From Buttiauxella agrestis ATCC 33320 (lineage in GTDB: Bacteria > Pseudomonadota > Gammaproteobacteria > Enterobacterales > Enterobacteriaceae): a DNA stretch of 64,000 nt. Below, piece after piece: positions 8,972 to 17,540 of the stretch (within the stretch, counting starts at the first letter, position 1; the number at the start of each line of letters is the position of its first letter). A program made the translations under genes and the position numbers. The stretch is from the NCBI GenBank assembly GCA_024169445.1, contig JALKFA010000001.1:930001-994000 (forward strand), given 5' to 3'. Below the pieces are notes generated by a model that was not told the DNA's origin, did no database searches, and saw only the letters and a list, made by a program, of their open reading frames with translations.

Positions 8972-9000
8972 AATATACGACGAAACCCACCCAGGTGCAA
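8972..9000 (-). promoter_or_regulatory. Constitutive promoter of istR
   Basis: Minus-strand TTGCAC (8995-9000) and TATATT (8972-8977) are separated by exactly 17 bases, placing the start at about 8965, precisely where complementarity to the tisB leader begins. No LexA box overlaps it, which fits a constitutive antitoxin. Confidence 0.82.
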
Positions 9001-9064
9001 ATACTTGCTGCTAATGTGAACAACGCATAAATCTGTGGCTTGCGAAGCTGTTCGCATTTTCATC

Positions 9065-9092
9065 TTTTACCTGTTTATTTATACAGTATAAT
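9065..9092 (+). promoter_or_regulatory. LexA-controlled tisB promoter
   Basis: The sequence CTG-TTTATTTATA-CAG (9071-9086) fits the LexA box CTG-N10-CAG with an AT-rich centre. It lies between a weak -35 (TTTTAC, 9065-9070) and a perfect -10 TATAAT (9087-9092), so LexA binding would block polymerase. This is the expected SOS control of the tisB toxin. Confidence 0.9.
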
Positions 9093-9116
9093 GGATATAC
9101 TGAGTGTGTTGAATGT

Positions 9117-9283
9117 GATGTGCTCTGAGGCCGCAAACCGCCGCGCAATTTAAGTCCTGGCTGAAACGGGTGGTGCCGTCAGTGCCTTAACCTCAGAGGA
9201 GCACATCGGATCACCTCAACAAATTCAGCAGGCAACAGGCAGCGGAAAGGCTCGTCGGCTGAAAGTGCTCCTGGCCACAGGAG
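9117..9283 (+). promoter_or_regulatory. Structured tisB leader: long-range stem, IstR target and masked ribosome site
   Basis: GATGTGCTCTGAGG (9117-9130) pairs with CCTCAGAGGAGCACATC (9191-9207), closing a large 5' structure. Directly beside it, 9201-9220 is the IstR target. Further down, CTCCTG-GCCA-CAGGAG (9268-9283) is a perfect 6-bp hairpin hiding the tisB ribosome site AGGAG. This is the layout known in E. coli: inactive full-length mRNA, activation by 5' processing, and IstR competing at the standby site. The upstream tisA reading frame of E. coli is reduced here to about 11 codons (ATG at 9118). Confidence 0.82.
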
Positions 9284-9290
9284 AAAGCGT

Positions 9291-9380
9291 ATGGGCTTGA
9301 TGGAACTGGCAATTGCGTTTCTGAAACTCATGGTTGCCTTGCTGCAACTGCTTGAACTTGCCATGAAATACTTCAAGTAA
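9291..9380 (+). CDS. tisB: TisB, SOS-induced membrane toxin of a type I toxin-antitoxin system
   Basis: A 29-residue peptide, MGLMELAIAFLKLMVALLQL followed by LELAMKYFK, the same length and amphipathic-helix pattern as E. coli TisB. Such peptides insert in the inner membrane, collapse the proton motive force and promote persister formation after DNA damage. It is preceded by AGGAG eight bases upstream, has a LexA-box promoter, the IstR antitoxin gene upstream, a strong terminator 22 bases after the stop, and lies near emrD as in E. coli. Confidence 0.94.
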   Translation: MGLMELAIAFLKLMVALLQLLELAMKYFK

Positions 9381-9402
9381 TTCATGGCCTTCAAGTCGCA
9401 CC

Positions 9403-9430
9403 AAAAGGAGGCGGGAAACCGCCTCCTTTT
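9403..9430 (+). terminator. tisB terminator
   Basis: AAAAGGAGGCGG-GAAA-CCGCCTCCTTTT is a perfect 12-bp stem with a GAAA tetraloop and a T-run at its end, 22 bases after tisB. It would work in both directions, so it also separates tisB from the convergent gene at 9441-9788. Confidence 0.92.
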
Positions 9431-9440
9431 AATAAAAAAG

Positions 9441-9788
9441 CTATACATCTTCCCAGGCGGGTAATCTGTAATACCACCGACTTAAGGCGTAATACATGGT
9501 CATTATTAAACCGAACGTCACTCCCGCTGACAATATTTTCAACAATATACCTTCAGCACTATCTCCATCATGACGCCATTGCAGAAACCACATAATTCCC
9601 CCCCACAGCACGCCAAAGTAGAGGCTGAAGTTCAGGAAAGTCATGTAAAAAGGAACAAAATGAGGAGGCCGGCACCTGAAATTAAAACGCCAGAGCAAAT
9701 TGACATAGAGTGGAGCATAAGTGCTTTTCCACATCCCTGTTTTGGCAAGTAAATTGAGCGCACGTTGTTTCTTCGCTTCGAAATCCAT
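9441..9788 (-). CDS. Small inner-membrane protein, DUF6404-like
   Basis: A 115-residue protein with a basic N-terminal helix (MDFEAKKQRALNLLAKTGMW), a cytoplasmic-looking segment with RPPHFVPFY, and two hydrophobic helices (about residues 50-66 and 85-105, GILLKILSAGVTFGLIMTMY). The pattern fits the DUF6404 family of small membrane proteins of unknown function. I chose the ATG at 9788, where the conserved MDFE start begins; two upstream in-frame ATGs would add 8-12 residues without a good ribosome site. Convergent with tisB across its terminator. Family assignment is from recall of the pattern and is moderate. Confidence 0.7.
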   Translation of the reverse strand: MDFEAKKQRALNLLAKTGMWKSTYAPLYVNLLWRFNFRCRPPHFVPFYMTFLNFSLYFGVLWGGIMWFLQWRHDGDSAEGILLKILSAGVTFGLIMTMYYALSRWYYRLPAWEDV

Positions 9789-10044
9789 CCCTGCGTATCT
9801 CCTGATAATCATTTTTAACTTCAAAGATATATCTCGTCTTTAGATCGCACTGCGGCACATCACTCATTTCTGGCAACAAAAATTGCCGTTCAGGCTTTAA
9901 AAGCTGCCATTAAATCCCCTATCAAAAAGCATGACACCATAGGGCTTCATTATCTTTGTGTGGTAGATTCCTCTCGATTTTTTGACGCAGTCAGTTTTAT
10001 AAACTGGCTTTTGGCATTTAAATCCCTACAACACACTTGAGAAA

Positions 10045-11229
10045 ATGAAAAAGCTAGCCAACATTCACCTACTGATGATGTTAATTCTTTTGGTTGCCGT
10101 CGGGCAGATGACGCAAACCATTTATATCCCGTCGATTCCCGATATGGCTCACGACTTCGGTGTGCGCAACGGTGCAATCCAGCAAGTGATGGCGGCATAT
10201 TTGCTGACCTATGGCGTTTCACAACTGGTTTACGGGCCAATTTCCGACCGCATTGGTCGCCGCCCGGTCATTCTGGCGGGCATGAGTATTTTCATCCTCG
10301 CAACAGTGTGGGCGCTGTTTACCACCAATTTAACCGCCCTGGTGATTGCCAGTGCATTGCAAGGGATGGGAACCGGTGTCGCTGGCGTCATGGCGCGCAC
10401 CATGCCGCGAGATCTCTACGAAGGTGCCTCGCTTCGTTCAGCCAATAGCTTGCTGAACATGGGGATCCTGGTCAGCCCGCTGATCGCACCGATCATTGGC
10501 AGCTTGCTTGATTCCGTTTGGGGCTGGCGTGCTTGTTACGGCTTCCTGCTGGTGCTGTGCATCATTGTCGGTTTCTGCATGCTGCGCTGGCTGCCAGAAA
10601 CGCGCCCTGTCCAGGCAACTCCTCAACGCCTGATGGCGAGTTACAAAACGCTGCTGGGTAGCGGCTCGTTCAATTGCTACTTGCTGATGCTGGTAGGTGG
10701 TCTTGCGGGTGTAGCGGTCTTTGAAGCCTGTTCCGGCGTATTGATGGGCGGTGTGCTGGGGCTTAACGGCGTGGTGGTGAGTATTCTGTTTATCCTGCCG
10801 ATTCCGGCGGCATTTTTTGGTTCGTGGTACGCGGGCCGTCAAAATGCACGTTTTTCATCGTTGATGTGGCAAGCGGTTTTGAGCTGCCTGGTTGCGGGTA
10901 TTTTAATGTGGATCCCAGGCTGGCTCGGTTTCATGAATATCTGGACTCTACTGGTACCTGCTGCGCTGTTCTTCTTCGGCGCCGGAATGCTATTCCCGCT
11001 GGCTACCAGTGGTGCAATGGAGCCATTCCCATTCCTCGCTGGGACTGCTGGCGCATTGGTTGGTGGGCTGCAAAATATGGGTTCTGGGGCAATGGCGTGG
11101 TTTTCCGCCTTGCTGCCACAGACCGGGCAGTTTAGCCTCGGAATGTTAATGACCGCGATGGGCGTGATGATTTTGTTCTGCTGGCTGCCGCTGGCGCATA
11201 AATTCCAGCAGCATGAGGAAACGGCGTAA
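10045..11229 (+). CDS. emrD: EmrD, multidrug efflux MFS transporter
   Basis: A 394-residue, 12-helix drug/proton antiporter, identical in length to E. coli EmrD, which exports uncouplers and amphipathic compounds. Signature MFS motif A is GPISDRIGRRPVILAGMSIF (about residues 64-83), with ALQGMGTGVAGVMARTMPRDLYE in the antiporter motif C/loop region and a conserved C-terminal half (LLVPAALFFFGAGMLFPLATSG). It lies next to tisB, as in E. coli. A repeated hairpin element follows its stop codon. Confidence 0.96.
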   Translation: MKKLANIHLLMMLILLVAVGQMTQTIYIPSIPDMAHDFGVRNGAIQQVMAAYLLTYGVSQLVYGPISDRIGRRPVILAGMSIFILATVWALFTTNLTALVIASALQGMGTGVAGVMARTMPRDLYEGASLRSANSLLNMGILVSPLIAPIIGSLLDSVWGWRACYGFLLVLCIIVGFCMLRWLPETRPVQATPQRLMASYKTLLGSGSFNCYLLMLVGGLAGVAVFEACSGVLMGGVLGLNGVVVSILFILPIPAAFFGSWYAGRQNARFSSLMWQAVLSCLVAGILMWIPGWLGFMNIWTLLVPAALFFFGAGMLFPLATSGAMEPFPFLAGTAGALVGGLQNMGSGAMAWFSALLPQTGQFSLGMLMTAMGVMILFCWLPLAHKFQQHEETA

Positions 11230-11238
11230 GGATTTTCA

Positions 11239-11323
11239 CCCTCACCCTAACTCTGTCCCAAGGGTGAGAGGGAACAGACCGGTTTTCTCCCTCGCCCCTA
11301 CGGGGAGAGGGTCGGGGTGAGGG
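11239..11323. repeat. Enterobacterial intergenic palindromic repeat
   Basis: About 85 bases made of paired elements: CCCTCACCCTAA at the left pairs with GGTCGGGGTGAGGG at the right, with inner segments such as AAGGGTGAGAGGGAA and CTCCCTCGCCCC. It fills the convergent gap between emrD and the ABC importer and may also serve as a terminator for both. A shorter related palindrome (ACCCTCA ... TGAGGGTGAGGG) sits after yidJ near 19390-19412. Confidence 0.7.
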
Positions 11324-11330
11324 GAAAAAC

Positions 11331-12062
11331 TTAAAGCACCTTACTCAAAAACTCTTTCGTCCGTGGGTTTTGCGGTGCAGTAAACAGCTGCGACGGCGGC
11401 CCCTGTTCCTGAATCACACCCTGATCGATAAACACCACGCGGTCGGCCACTTCACGGGCAAAGCCCATTTCGTGTGTGACAATCACCATCGTCATGCCTT
11501 CCAGCGCCAACTGTTTCATTACCGCCAGCACTTCACCGACTAACTCCGGGTCGAGTGCGGAAGTCGGCTCATCAAACAGAATGATCGACGGCTCCATTGC
11601 CAGCGCACGGGCAATCGCCACGCGCTGCTGTTGCCCACCAGATAGGCTCGATGGCCAGGCGTCAATCTTGTCTATCAACCCAACCTTTTGCAGCAGCTTT
11701 TCGGCGCGCGACACGGCTTCGGCTTTCGACAAACCTTTAAGCGACATCGGTGCCATCGTCAGGTTTTCCAGCACTGTCATATGCGGGAACAGGTTAAAAC
11801 GCTGGAACACCATGCCCACGCCTGCACGCAGGGTGTTGAGATTAGTTTTCGGGTCGTGAACCGCTAAACCATTGACCACCACCTCGCCACCATCTGGCTT
11901 TTCCAGCGCATTCAGGCAACGTAAGAAGGTACTTTTACCGGAACCGGACGGGCCAATCACGCACACCACTTCCTGCGGAGCAATGTCACACGAGATGCCG
12001 CGCAGCACATGAGTTTTGCCAAACTGTTTCTGTAAATCCTTAACGTGAATCACTTTTGCCAA
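11331..12062 (-). CDS. Polar amino-acid ABC importer, ATPase (GlnQ/HisP type)
   Basis: A 243-residue ATPase with every functional motif: Walker A GPSGSGKS (about 37-44), Q-loop [11 protein letters not shown], signature [15 protein letters not shown], Walker [14 protein letters not shown] and the switch His in [16 protein letters not shown]. It closely fits the GlnQ/HisP/ArtP family for glutamine, histidine, arginine or cystine uptake. It is the last gene of a three-gene operon and its start overlaps the permease gene by 23 bases. The substrate cannot be read from the ATPase. Confidence 0.92.
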   Translation of the reverse strand: MAKVIHVKDLQKQFGKTHVLRGISCDIAPQEVVCVIGPSGSGKSTFLRCLNALEKPDGGEVVVNGLAVHDPKTNLNTLRAGVGMVFQRFNLFPHMTVLENLTMAPMSLKGLSKAEAVSRAEKLLQKVGLIDKIDAWPSSLSGGQQQRVAIARALAMEPSIILFDEPTSALDPELVGEVLAVMKQLALEGMTMVIVTHEMGFAREVADRVVFIDQGVIQEQGPPSQLFTAPQNPRTKEFLSKVL

Positions 12063-12804
12063 ACCTCTTTTCCATGTGTTGCACCATCAGCGAGAGCATG
12101 AACGTCAGCACCCAATACACCAGAGAGATCGTCAGGTACGGCTCCCAATAAGTCGCATAAGCGCCAGAAACGGTACGTGCGGCGTAAGCCAAATCAGCCA
12201 GGCCAATCGCCGAAGCCAACGAAGAATCTTTCACAATCGCGATGGCATTATTACCCAGCGGAGGCAGAATACGGCGGAACGCCTGCGGCAAAATCACTTT
12301 GCGCATCGTTTTGCCCCAGCCCATCCCCAAGGCACGCGATGCTTCCATCTGGCCTTTGTCGATTGACTGAATACCCGCACGGAAAATTTCAGAGACATAA
12401 GCCCCGGCGTTTAGCGTAATCGCCACCACACACGACAGAAACGCGCCGTATTCAGAACGCAGTTCGCGGGCAAAATCTACCGACATCAGCCCGCTGGTGA
12501 CCAGCATCCCGTCACGTGGGTTGATAAACAGCGGCACCAGCGCGAAGTGAACCACCATGATTTGCACAAACAGCGGCGTGCCACGAAACGCACTAACATA
12601 AACGCGCACTGGCCACTGCACTGCATAGCGCAGCACATGTTTCCATGGGCCGTCTTCGGCATGCGCCATACGGCCCAGCCCGAGCAGCAAGCCCCAGGTG
12701 GTGCCTAAAATCACGCAAATGATGGTGCACTTGATGGTCATTATCGCGCCTTGCATAAAAAGGGGCGCGTATTCTGAGATTATCTCCCAGCGAAATCCGG
12801 TCAT
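12040..12804 (-). CDS. Polar amino-acid ABC importer, permease
   Basis: A 254-residue inner-membrane permease with about five helices and the HisM/GlnP signature: [31 protein letters not shown] and [22 protein letters not shown], the EAA loop that docks on the ATPase. A single permease gene implies a homodimer. It differs from E. coli GlnP by a longer cytoplasmic or periplasmic insert (about residues 95-125, [20 protein letters not shown]). A hairpin separates it from the upstream binding-protein gene. Confidence 0.9.
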   Translation of the reverse strand: MTGFRWEIISEYAPLFMQGAIMTIKCTIICVILGTTWGLLLGLGRMAHAEDGPWKHVLRYAVQWPVRVYVSAFRGTPLFVQIMVVHFALVPLFINPRDGMLVTSGLMSVDFARELRSEYGAFLSCVVAITLNAGAYVSEIFRAGIQSIDKGQMEASRALGMGWGKTMRKVILPQAFRRILPPLGNNAIAIVKDSSLASAIGLADLAYAARTVSGAYATYWEPYLTISLVYWVLTFMLSLMVQHMEKRFGKSDSR

Positions 12805-12817
12805 ACCTGTCCTTGTT

Positions 12818-12834
12818 GGGGCCGAAACGGCCCC
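12818..12834 (-). terminator. Intercistronic hairpin between binding protein and permease
   Basis: GGGGCCG-AAA-CGGCCCC is a perfect 7-bp GC stem in the 43-base gap. There is no T-run, so read-through is expected. Such hairpins stabilise the upstream mRNA segment and let the binding protein be made in excess. Confidence 0.65.
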
Positions 12835-12847
12835 GAGTCATGCGAAA

Positions 12848-13627
12848 TTATTCAGCGGGGAGAGTCGGAACGTTGCTATCAAACCACGTGGTGTAAATCT
12901 TGGCGTAAGTCCCATCAGCAACGATTTTCTTCAGGCCTGAGTTGATTTTTCCCAGCAGTTCCTGATTGTCTTTCGCTACCGCGATGCCGAAATACTGGCG
13001 TTCAAATTTGTTGTCTTTAACCGCTTTCAGCGCTTTATCCGGATGGGATTTGATGTAGTACTTCACCACGCCGACATCGCCAACAGCGGCGTCGATACCG
13101 TTTTCAGCCAGTTCTTGCAGCAACAGTGGCGTGTTATCAAAACGTTTGATGTCAGTGCTGTTTTTGCCCAGGGTGTCAGAAACCACGGTGTCGCCTGCGC
13201 TGGAGTTCACCACGCCCACTTTCAAACCTTTCAGTGCGTTAACGGAATCCACTTTGGAATCACCCGGAACCACAATGGACTGCTCTGCCGGGAAATAAGG
13301 TGCTGAGAAACTCACCATCGCTTTGCGCTTATCGGTAATGGTGATACCGGAAATGATGATGTCGCGGTCGCCAGAATTCAGGGTGGCGAAGATGCCTTCC
13401 CACGGCGTGTTAACCAGTTTGATATCAAAACCTTCGGCTTTGGCGATGGCTTTAATGATGTCGATGTCGAAGCCTTCCAGTTGCTTCTGGCTGTTCTCAA
13501 ATTCAAACGGACGGTAAGTACCACCAGAACCGACGACATAAGTCTGCTGTGCGGCATAAGCAGAAGAAAGTACGGTAGAAACCATGCACCCGGCGAAAAG
13601 AACTGACTTTGCGAACTTCCTTAACAT
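12848..13627 (-). CDS. Polar amino-acid ABC importer, periplasmic binding protein
   Basis: A 259-residue periplasmic protein: signal peptide MLRKFAKSVLFAGCMVSTVL ending near SAYA, then the family-3 binding-protein core, YVVGSGGTYRPFEFENSQKQ, LEGFDIDIIKAIAKAEGF, WEGIFATLNSGDRDIIISGI (a variant of the usual pattern) and DAAVGDVGVVKYYIKSHP. The segment ITITDKRKAMVSFSAPYF holds the Arg that normally grips the amino-acid carboxylate. It resembles glutamine-type receptors, but the ligand is unknown. First gene of the importer operon, lying between it and dsdC. Confidence 0.9.
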   Translation of the reverse strand: MLRKFAKSVLFAGCMVSTVLSSAYAAQQTYVVGSGGTYRPFEFENSQKQLEGFDIDIIKAIAKAEGFDIKLVNTPWEGIFATLNSGDRDIIISGITITDKRKAMVSFSAPYFPAEQSIVVPGDSKVDSVNALKGLKVGVVNSSAGDTVVSDTLGKNSTDIKRFDNTPLLLQELAENGIDAAVGDVGVVKYYIKSHPDKALKAVKDNKFERQYFGIAVAKDNQELLGKINSGLKKIVADGTYAKIYTTWFDSNVPTLPAE

Positions 13628-13705
13628 ATGACGCTCCCGATAAGTTATTTATGCATTTAATTTGCATAAAAATACATAATTTGACGGAGGGCGGCAACTA
13701 CAAAA

Positions 13706-14629
13706 TTACACCTGTGATTGAAGCCATTGAATAAACGCTTCAATTTTCGGCCATTGTCGCCCAGGCAGCGTGGTGGCGTAGTAATGCTGATGGCACTTCA
13801 ACGTCATATCGCCAAATGGGGCAACGAGCTCACCGCGATCGAGGCGTTTTTGCACCAGTCTTTTGCGCCCCATCGCCACTCCCACCTGGTTCACGGCGGC
13901 AATTACCGCTAAATCTGAACGATCAAAACCGATGCCGGAAGAAGAAGGTAACGTGACCGAAAAATGCTGTGCCCAACTGTGCCATTCGTCGGTACCCGAA
14001 TCGTTGCTCCATGCTTGGCGGTCATGCAGCAAGGTGCAATTGCGCAGGTGAGCCGGTTTATTTTTTAATTCAAAACGTTGCGCGTACTCCGGGCTACATA
14101 CCGGTACGATAGCTTCATCCATCAGAAAATGATGGGTCAACTGCGAGGAAGGCGTGTCGTCAAAATAGAGTGCCAAATCAATTCCTGCGCGTTGCAGATT
14201 CACGTTGTCGTTGCCGGTGAGAATGGTCAGGGAAATAGACGGATAACGGCGGGTAAAATCCCCGAGCCGCGGAACCAGCCAGCACTGGGCAACGGAAGGG
14301 CGCGAATAAATCGTCAGCAGGCCAGAAAGCTCCTGGTTTTTGATATCAAGGATCTCCTGGTTGAGCGTATCCAGCGAAGATTTCAGCGCCCAGAAAACTC
14401 TTTTTCCTTCATGTGTTAACTCTACTTTACGGTGTGAGCGCACAAACAGCTGAATCCCCAACTCCTGCTCAAGCTGATTAATCCGGTGACTGACGGCGCT
14501 CGAGCTTAGCGAAAGCTCTTCTGCCGCCAACGCGAAGGATTGATGCCTGGCGGCAACTTCAAAAGTGTAGAGTTTTGATAGCTGCCAGCCATTCAGTAAG
14601 CGGTTTCTGACTTCGCGAATCGGGTCCAT
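13706..14629 (-). CDS. dsdC: DsdC, LysR-type activator of D-serine catabolism
   Basis: A 307-residue LysR regulator nearly identical to E. coli DsdC in its DNA-binding half (LLNGWQLSKLYTFEVAARHQ, then SSSAVSHRINQLEQELGIQL, RSHRKVELTHEGKRV). It activates dsdXA when D-serine is present. The start at 14629 gives MDPIREVRNRLL, matching E. coli, with GGAG just upstream; an in-frame extension to 14734 is not supported. It is transcribed away from dsdXA, with their promoters in the 226-base gap. Confidence 0.95.
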   Translation of the reverse strand: MDPIREVRNRLLNGWQLSKLYTFEVAARHQSFALAAEELSLSSSAVSHRINQLEQELGIQLFVRSHRKVELTHEGKRVFWALKSSLDTLNQEILDIKNQELSGLLTIYSRPSVAQCWLVPRLGDFTRRYPSISLTILTGNDNVNLQRAGIDLALYFDDTPSSQLTHHFLMDEAIVPVCSPEYAQRFELKNKPAHLRNCTLLHDRQAWSNDSGTDEWHSWAQHFSVTLPSSSGIGFDRSDLAVIAAVNQVGVAMGRKRLVQKRLDRGELVAPFGDMTLKCHQHYYATTLPGRQWPKIEAFIQWLQSQV

Positions 14630-14855
14630 GGTGCTCTCCAGAGAGAAAAGATCATGGCGGCATTGTAAAATATGCCCCCGAAAACGTCGTCCTAAGATGC
14701 AAAAAATCGAACCAAAATCAAATTTACCCGTCACTTTTCAACCTGAATCACTCTTTTGCATCAATCTGGCTCATGTGAAGTGCCATTAATATCGTTTGTC
14801 AGCAAGGAGCATTTTTTATCCAATAGCCGCAGATAAATCGCAGAGTGAGGTAGGT

Positions 14856-16193
14856 ATGGAATCTCAGATTTGGGTTGTGGGAACGCTGCTTAGCAGCATA
14901 ATTTTAATCGTCTTTACCATCGTAAAACTGAAGTTTCACCCTTTCCTTGCTTTGCTGTTGGCTAGTTTTTTTGTCGGCACCATGATGGGCATGAGCCCAC
15001 TGGACATGGTGAATGCCATTGAAAACGGTATCGGCAGCACCCTGGGCTTCCTTGCCGCCGTCATCGGCCTTGGCACGATTCTGGGCAAAATGATGGAAGT
15101 GTCCGGCGGGGCTGAACGAATTGGCCTGGCTTTGCAGCGTTGTCGCTGGTTGTCTGCTGATGTGATCATGGTTTTGGTTGGGTTGATCTGTGGCATCACG
15201 CTGTTCGTAGAAGTCGGTGTGGTACTGCTGATCCCACTGGCGTTTTCTATCGCCAAAAAAACCAACACCTCGCTGTTGAAACTCGCCATCCCATTATGTA
15301 CTGCGTTAATGGCGGTGCATTGCGTGGTTCCGCCACATCCGGCAGCCATGTTTGTCACCAACAAATTAGGCGCTGATGTCGGTACGGTGATTGTGTATGG
15401 TTTGCTGGTGGGGTTAACCGCATCGTTAGTCGGTGGGCCGTTGTTCCTGAAAATAGTGGGAAATCGCCTGCCGTTTAAAACCGTGCCAGCCGAATTTTCC
15501 GACCTGAAAGTCCGTAAAGAAGAAACGTTACCTTCGTTAGGCGCGACACTGTTTACAATTTTACTGCCGATTGGCCTGATGCTGGTGAAAACGCTCGCCG
15601 AGCTGAACATGGCGAAAGGCGGGACGCTGTATACCGTGCTGGAGTTTATCGGCAACCCAATCACAGCCATGTTTATTGCGGTGTTTGTGGCCTATTACGT
15701 TCTCGGATTACGCCAGCATATCGGCATGAGCCAGTTGTTAACTCATACAGAAAATGGCTTTGGTTCTATCGCCAACATTTTGCTGATTATCGGTGCAGGC
15801 GGTGCGTTTAACGCCATCCTGAAAACCAGTGGTCTGGCGGATTCGCTGGCGGTGTTGCTCTCCAACCTGCATATGCACCCGATTCTGCTGGCATGGCTGG
15901 TCGCCCTGATTCTGCATGCCGCGGTTGGCTCTGCAACAGTGGCGATGATGGGAGCTACTGCGATTGTGGCGCCGATGCTACCGCTCTATCCCAACGTCAG
16001 CCCTGAAATTATTACCATTGCTATTGGTTCCGGCGCGATTGGCTGCACCATCGTCACCGACTCATTATTCTGGCTGGTGAAGCAATATTGCGGCGCAACG
16101 CTTAACGAAACATTTAAATACTATACAACGGCGACATTTATCGCCTCCCTGCTGGCACTGGGCGCGACGTTCCTGCTTTCCTTTATCATCTAA
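14856..16193 (+). CDS. dsdX: DsdX, D-serine permease
   Basis: A 445-residue inner-membrane transporter of the gluconate permease (GntP) family, the same length as E. coli DsdX, which imports D-serine by proton symport. Conserved stretches include KFHPFLALLLASFFVGTMMG, GFLAAVIGLGTILGKMMEVS, CTALMAVHCVVPPHPAAMF and the C-terminal VGSATVAMMGATAIVAPMLP. The ATG at 14856 aligns with the E. coli start and has a GAGG-type ribosome site; a longer in-frame start at 14796 has neither. It is co-transcribed with dsdA 18 bases downstream. Confidence 0.96.
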   Translation: MESQIWVVGTLLSSIILIVFTIVKLKFHPFLALLLASFFVGTMMGMSPLDMVNAIENGIGSTLGFLAAVIGLGTILGKMMEVSGGAERIGLALQRCRWLSADVIMVLVGLICGITLFVEVGVVLLIPLAFSIAKKTNTSLLKLAIPLCTALMAVHCVVPPHPAAMFVTNKLGADVGTVIVYGLLVGLTASLVGGPLFLKIVGNRLPFKTVPAEFSDLKVRKEETLPSLGATLFTILLPIGLMLVKTLAELNMAKGGTLYTVLEFIGNPITAMFIAVFVAYYVLGLRQHIGMSQLLTHTENGFGSIANILLIIGAGGAFNAILKTSGLADSLAVLLSNLHMHPILLAWLVALILHAAVGSATVAMMGATAIVAPMLPLYPNVSPEIITIAIGSGAIGCTIVTDSLFWLVKQYCGATLNETFKYYTTATFIASLLALGATFLLSFII

Positions 16194-16211
16194 GCGCAAA
16201 GAGATTGTCTT

Positions 16212-17540
16212 ATGAAAAACGCTGAAATAAACACATTGATTCAAGAGTTTCCGCTGGTTCGCGATCTGATTGATTTGCAAGAAACCTGTTGGTTTAACCC
16301 GGAAACCACAACACTCGCTGAGGGCTTACCTTACGTAGGTTTGACCAGCGAAGATGTGCAAGATGCTCATGCTCGCCTGACACGTTTCGCACCTTATCTG
16401 GCACAGGCGTTTCCTGAAACAGCCGCCACTAACGGTATTATCGAGTCAGAGCTGGTGGCCATTCCGGCAATGCAAAAGCGTCTGGAAAAAGAGTTTAAGC
16501 AAGAAATCGCGGGGCAATTACTGCTGAAAAAAGACAGCCATCTGCCTATTTCTGGTTCGATTAAAGCGCGTGGCGGGATTTATGAAGTACTGACCCATGC
16601 CGAAAAGCTGGCAATCGAAGCCGGTTTACTGACCACTGAAGATGACTATCGCAAGCTGCTGACACCTGAATTTAAAGACTTCTTTAGCCAGTACAGCATT
16701 GCAGTAGGTTCCACCGGCAACCTGGGTTTATCCATCGGCATCATGAGCGCACGCATTGGTTTTAATGTCACGGTGCATATGTCTGCCGATGCCCGCGCCT
16801 GGAAAAAAGCCAAACTGCGCAGCCATGGCGTTACAGTCGTTGAGTATGAGCAAGATTACGGTGTCGCCGTTGAACAGGGCCGTAAAGCCGCCGAATCCGA
16901 CCCGAATTGTTTCTTTATCGACGACGAAAACTCCCGTACCTTGTTCCTTGGCTATTCGGTTGCAGGTCAGCGTCTGAAAGACCAGTTTGCCCAGCAGGGG
17001 CGTGTTGTTGATGAACAACATCCGTTGTTTGTATACCTACCGTGTGGCGTCGGTGGTGGTCCTGGTGGAGTGGCATTTGGCCTGAAAATGGCGTTTGGCG
17101 ACAACGTTCACTGCCTGTTTGCTGAGCCAACTCATTCACCTTGTATGCTGCTGGGTGTTTACACCGGGCTGCATGATGAGATTTCAGTGCAAGATTTGGG
17201 CATTGATAATGTTACCGCAGCCGACGGCCTGGCGGTTGGACGGGCATCCGGGTTTGTTGGGCGCGCGATGCAAAGGCTGCTCGATGGTTTCTATACTCTT
17301 GAAGACCAGACCATGTATACGCTGCTCGGCTGGCTGGCAGAGGAAGAGAGCATTCGCCTCGAGCCTTCCGCGCTGGCAGGTATGCCAGGCCCACTGCACG
17401 TGAGCGCCAATGCGGCTTACCATAAAATGCATGGCTTCAGCGCTGAACAACTGCAAAACGCCACGCATATCGTTTGGGCGACTGGCGGCGGTATGGTGCC
17501 AGAAGCTGAGATGGCGCAGTATTTGGCGAAAGCGGAGTAA
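16212..17540 (+). CDS. dsdA: D-serine ammonia-lyase
   Basis: A 442-residue PLP enzyme that converts D-serine to pyruvate and ammonia, detoxifying it and feeding carbon and nitrogen metabolism. The PLP lysine is Lys118 in SGSIKARGG, and the phosphate-binding glycine loop is [14 protein letters not shown]. The length equals that of the E. coli enzyme. It forms the dsdXA operon controlled by divergent dsdC. Its stop codon directly abuts the stop of the convergent yidF gene (GAGTAATTACTC spans both). Confidence 0.97.
   Translation: MKNAEINTLIQEFPLVRDLIDLQETCWFNPETTTLAEGLPYVGLTSEDVQDAHARLTRFAPYLAQAFPETAATNGIIESELVAIPAMQKRLEKEFKQEIAGQLLLKKDSHLPISGSIKARGGIYEVLTHAEKLAIEAGLLTTEDDYRKLLTPEFKDFFSQYSIAVGSTGNLGLSIGIMSARIGFNVTVHMSADARAWKKAKLRSHGVTVVEYEQDYGVAVEQGRKAAESDPNCFFIDDENSRTLFLGYSVAGQRLKDQFAQQGRVVDEQHPLFVYLPCGVGGGPGGVAFGLKMAFGDNVHCLFAEPTHSPCMLLGVYTGLHDEISVQDLGIDNVTAADGLAVGRASGFVGRAMQRLLDGFYTLEDQTMYTLLGWLAEEESIRLEPSALAGMPGPLHVSANAAYHKMHGFSAEQLQNATHIVWATGGGMVPEAEMAQYLAKAE

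Noticed and set aside
9118-9153. tisA as a coding gene
   Set aside because: Only about 11 codons remain open and the region is the folded, IstR-regulated leader; in E. coli tisA is also not translated.
14770-14800. CRP site in the dsdC-dsdX gap (TGTGA near 14774)
   Set aside because: The second arm TCACA is not present at the right distance. Known CRP dependence of dsdXA in E. coli is not enough to call a site.
14936-15670. 244-codon frame opposite dsdX
   Set aside because: Reverse reading of a membrane-protein gene; no recognisable features or ribosome site.
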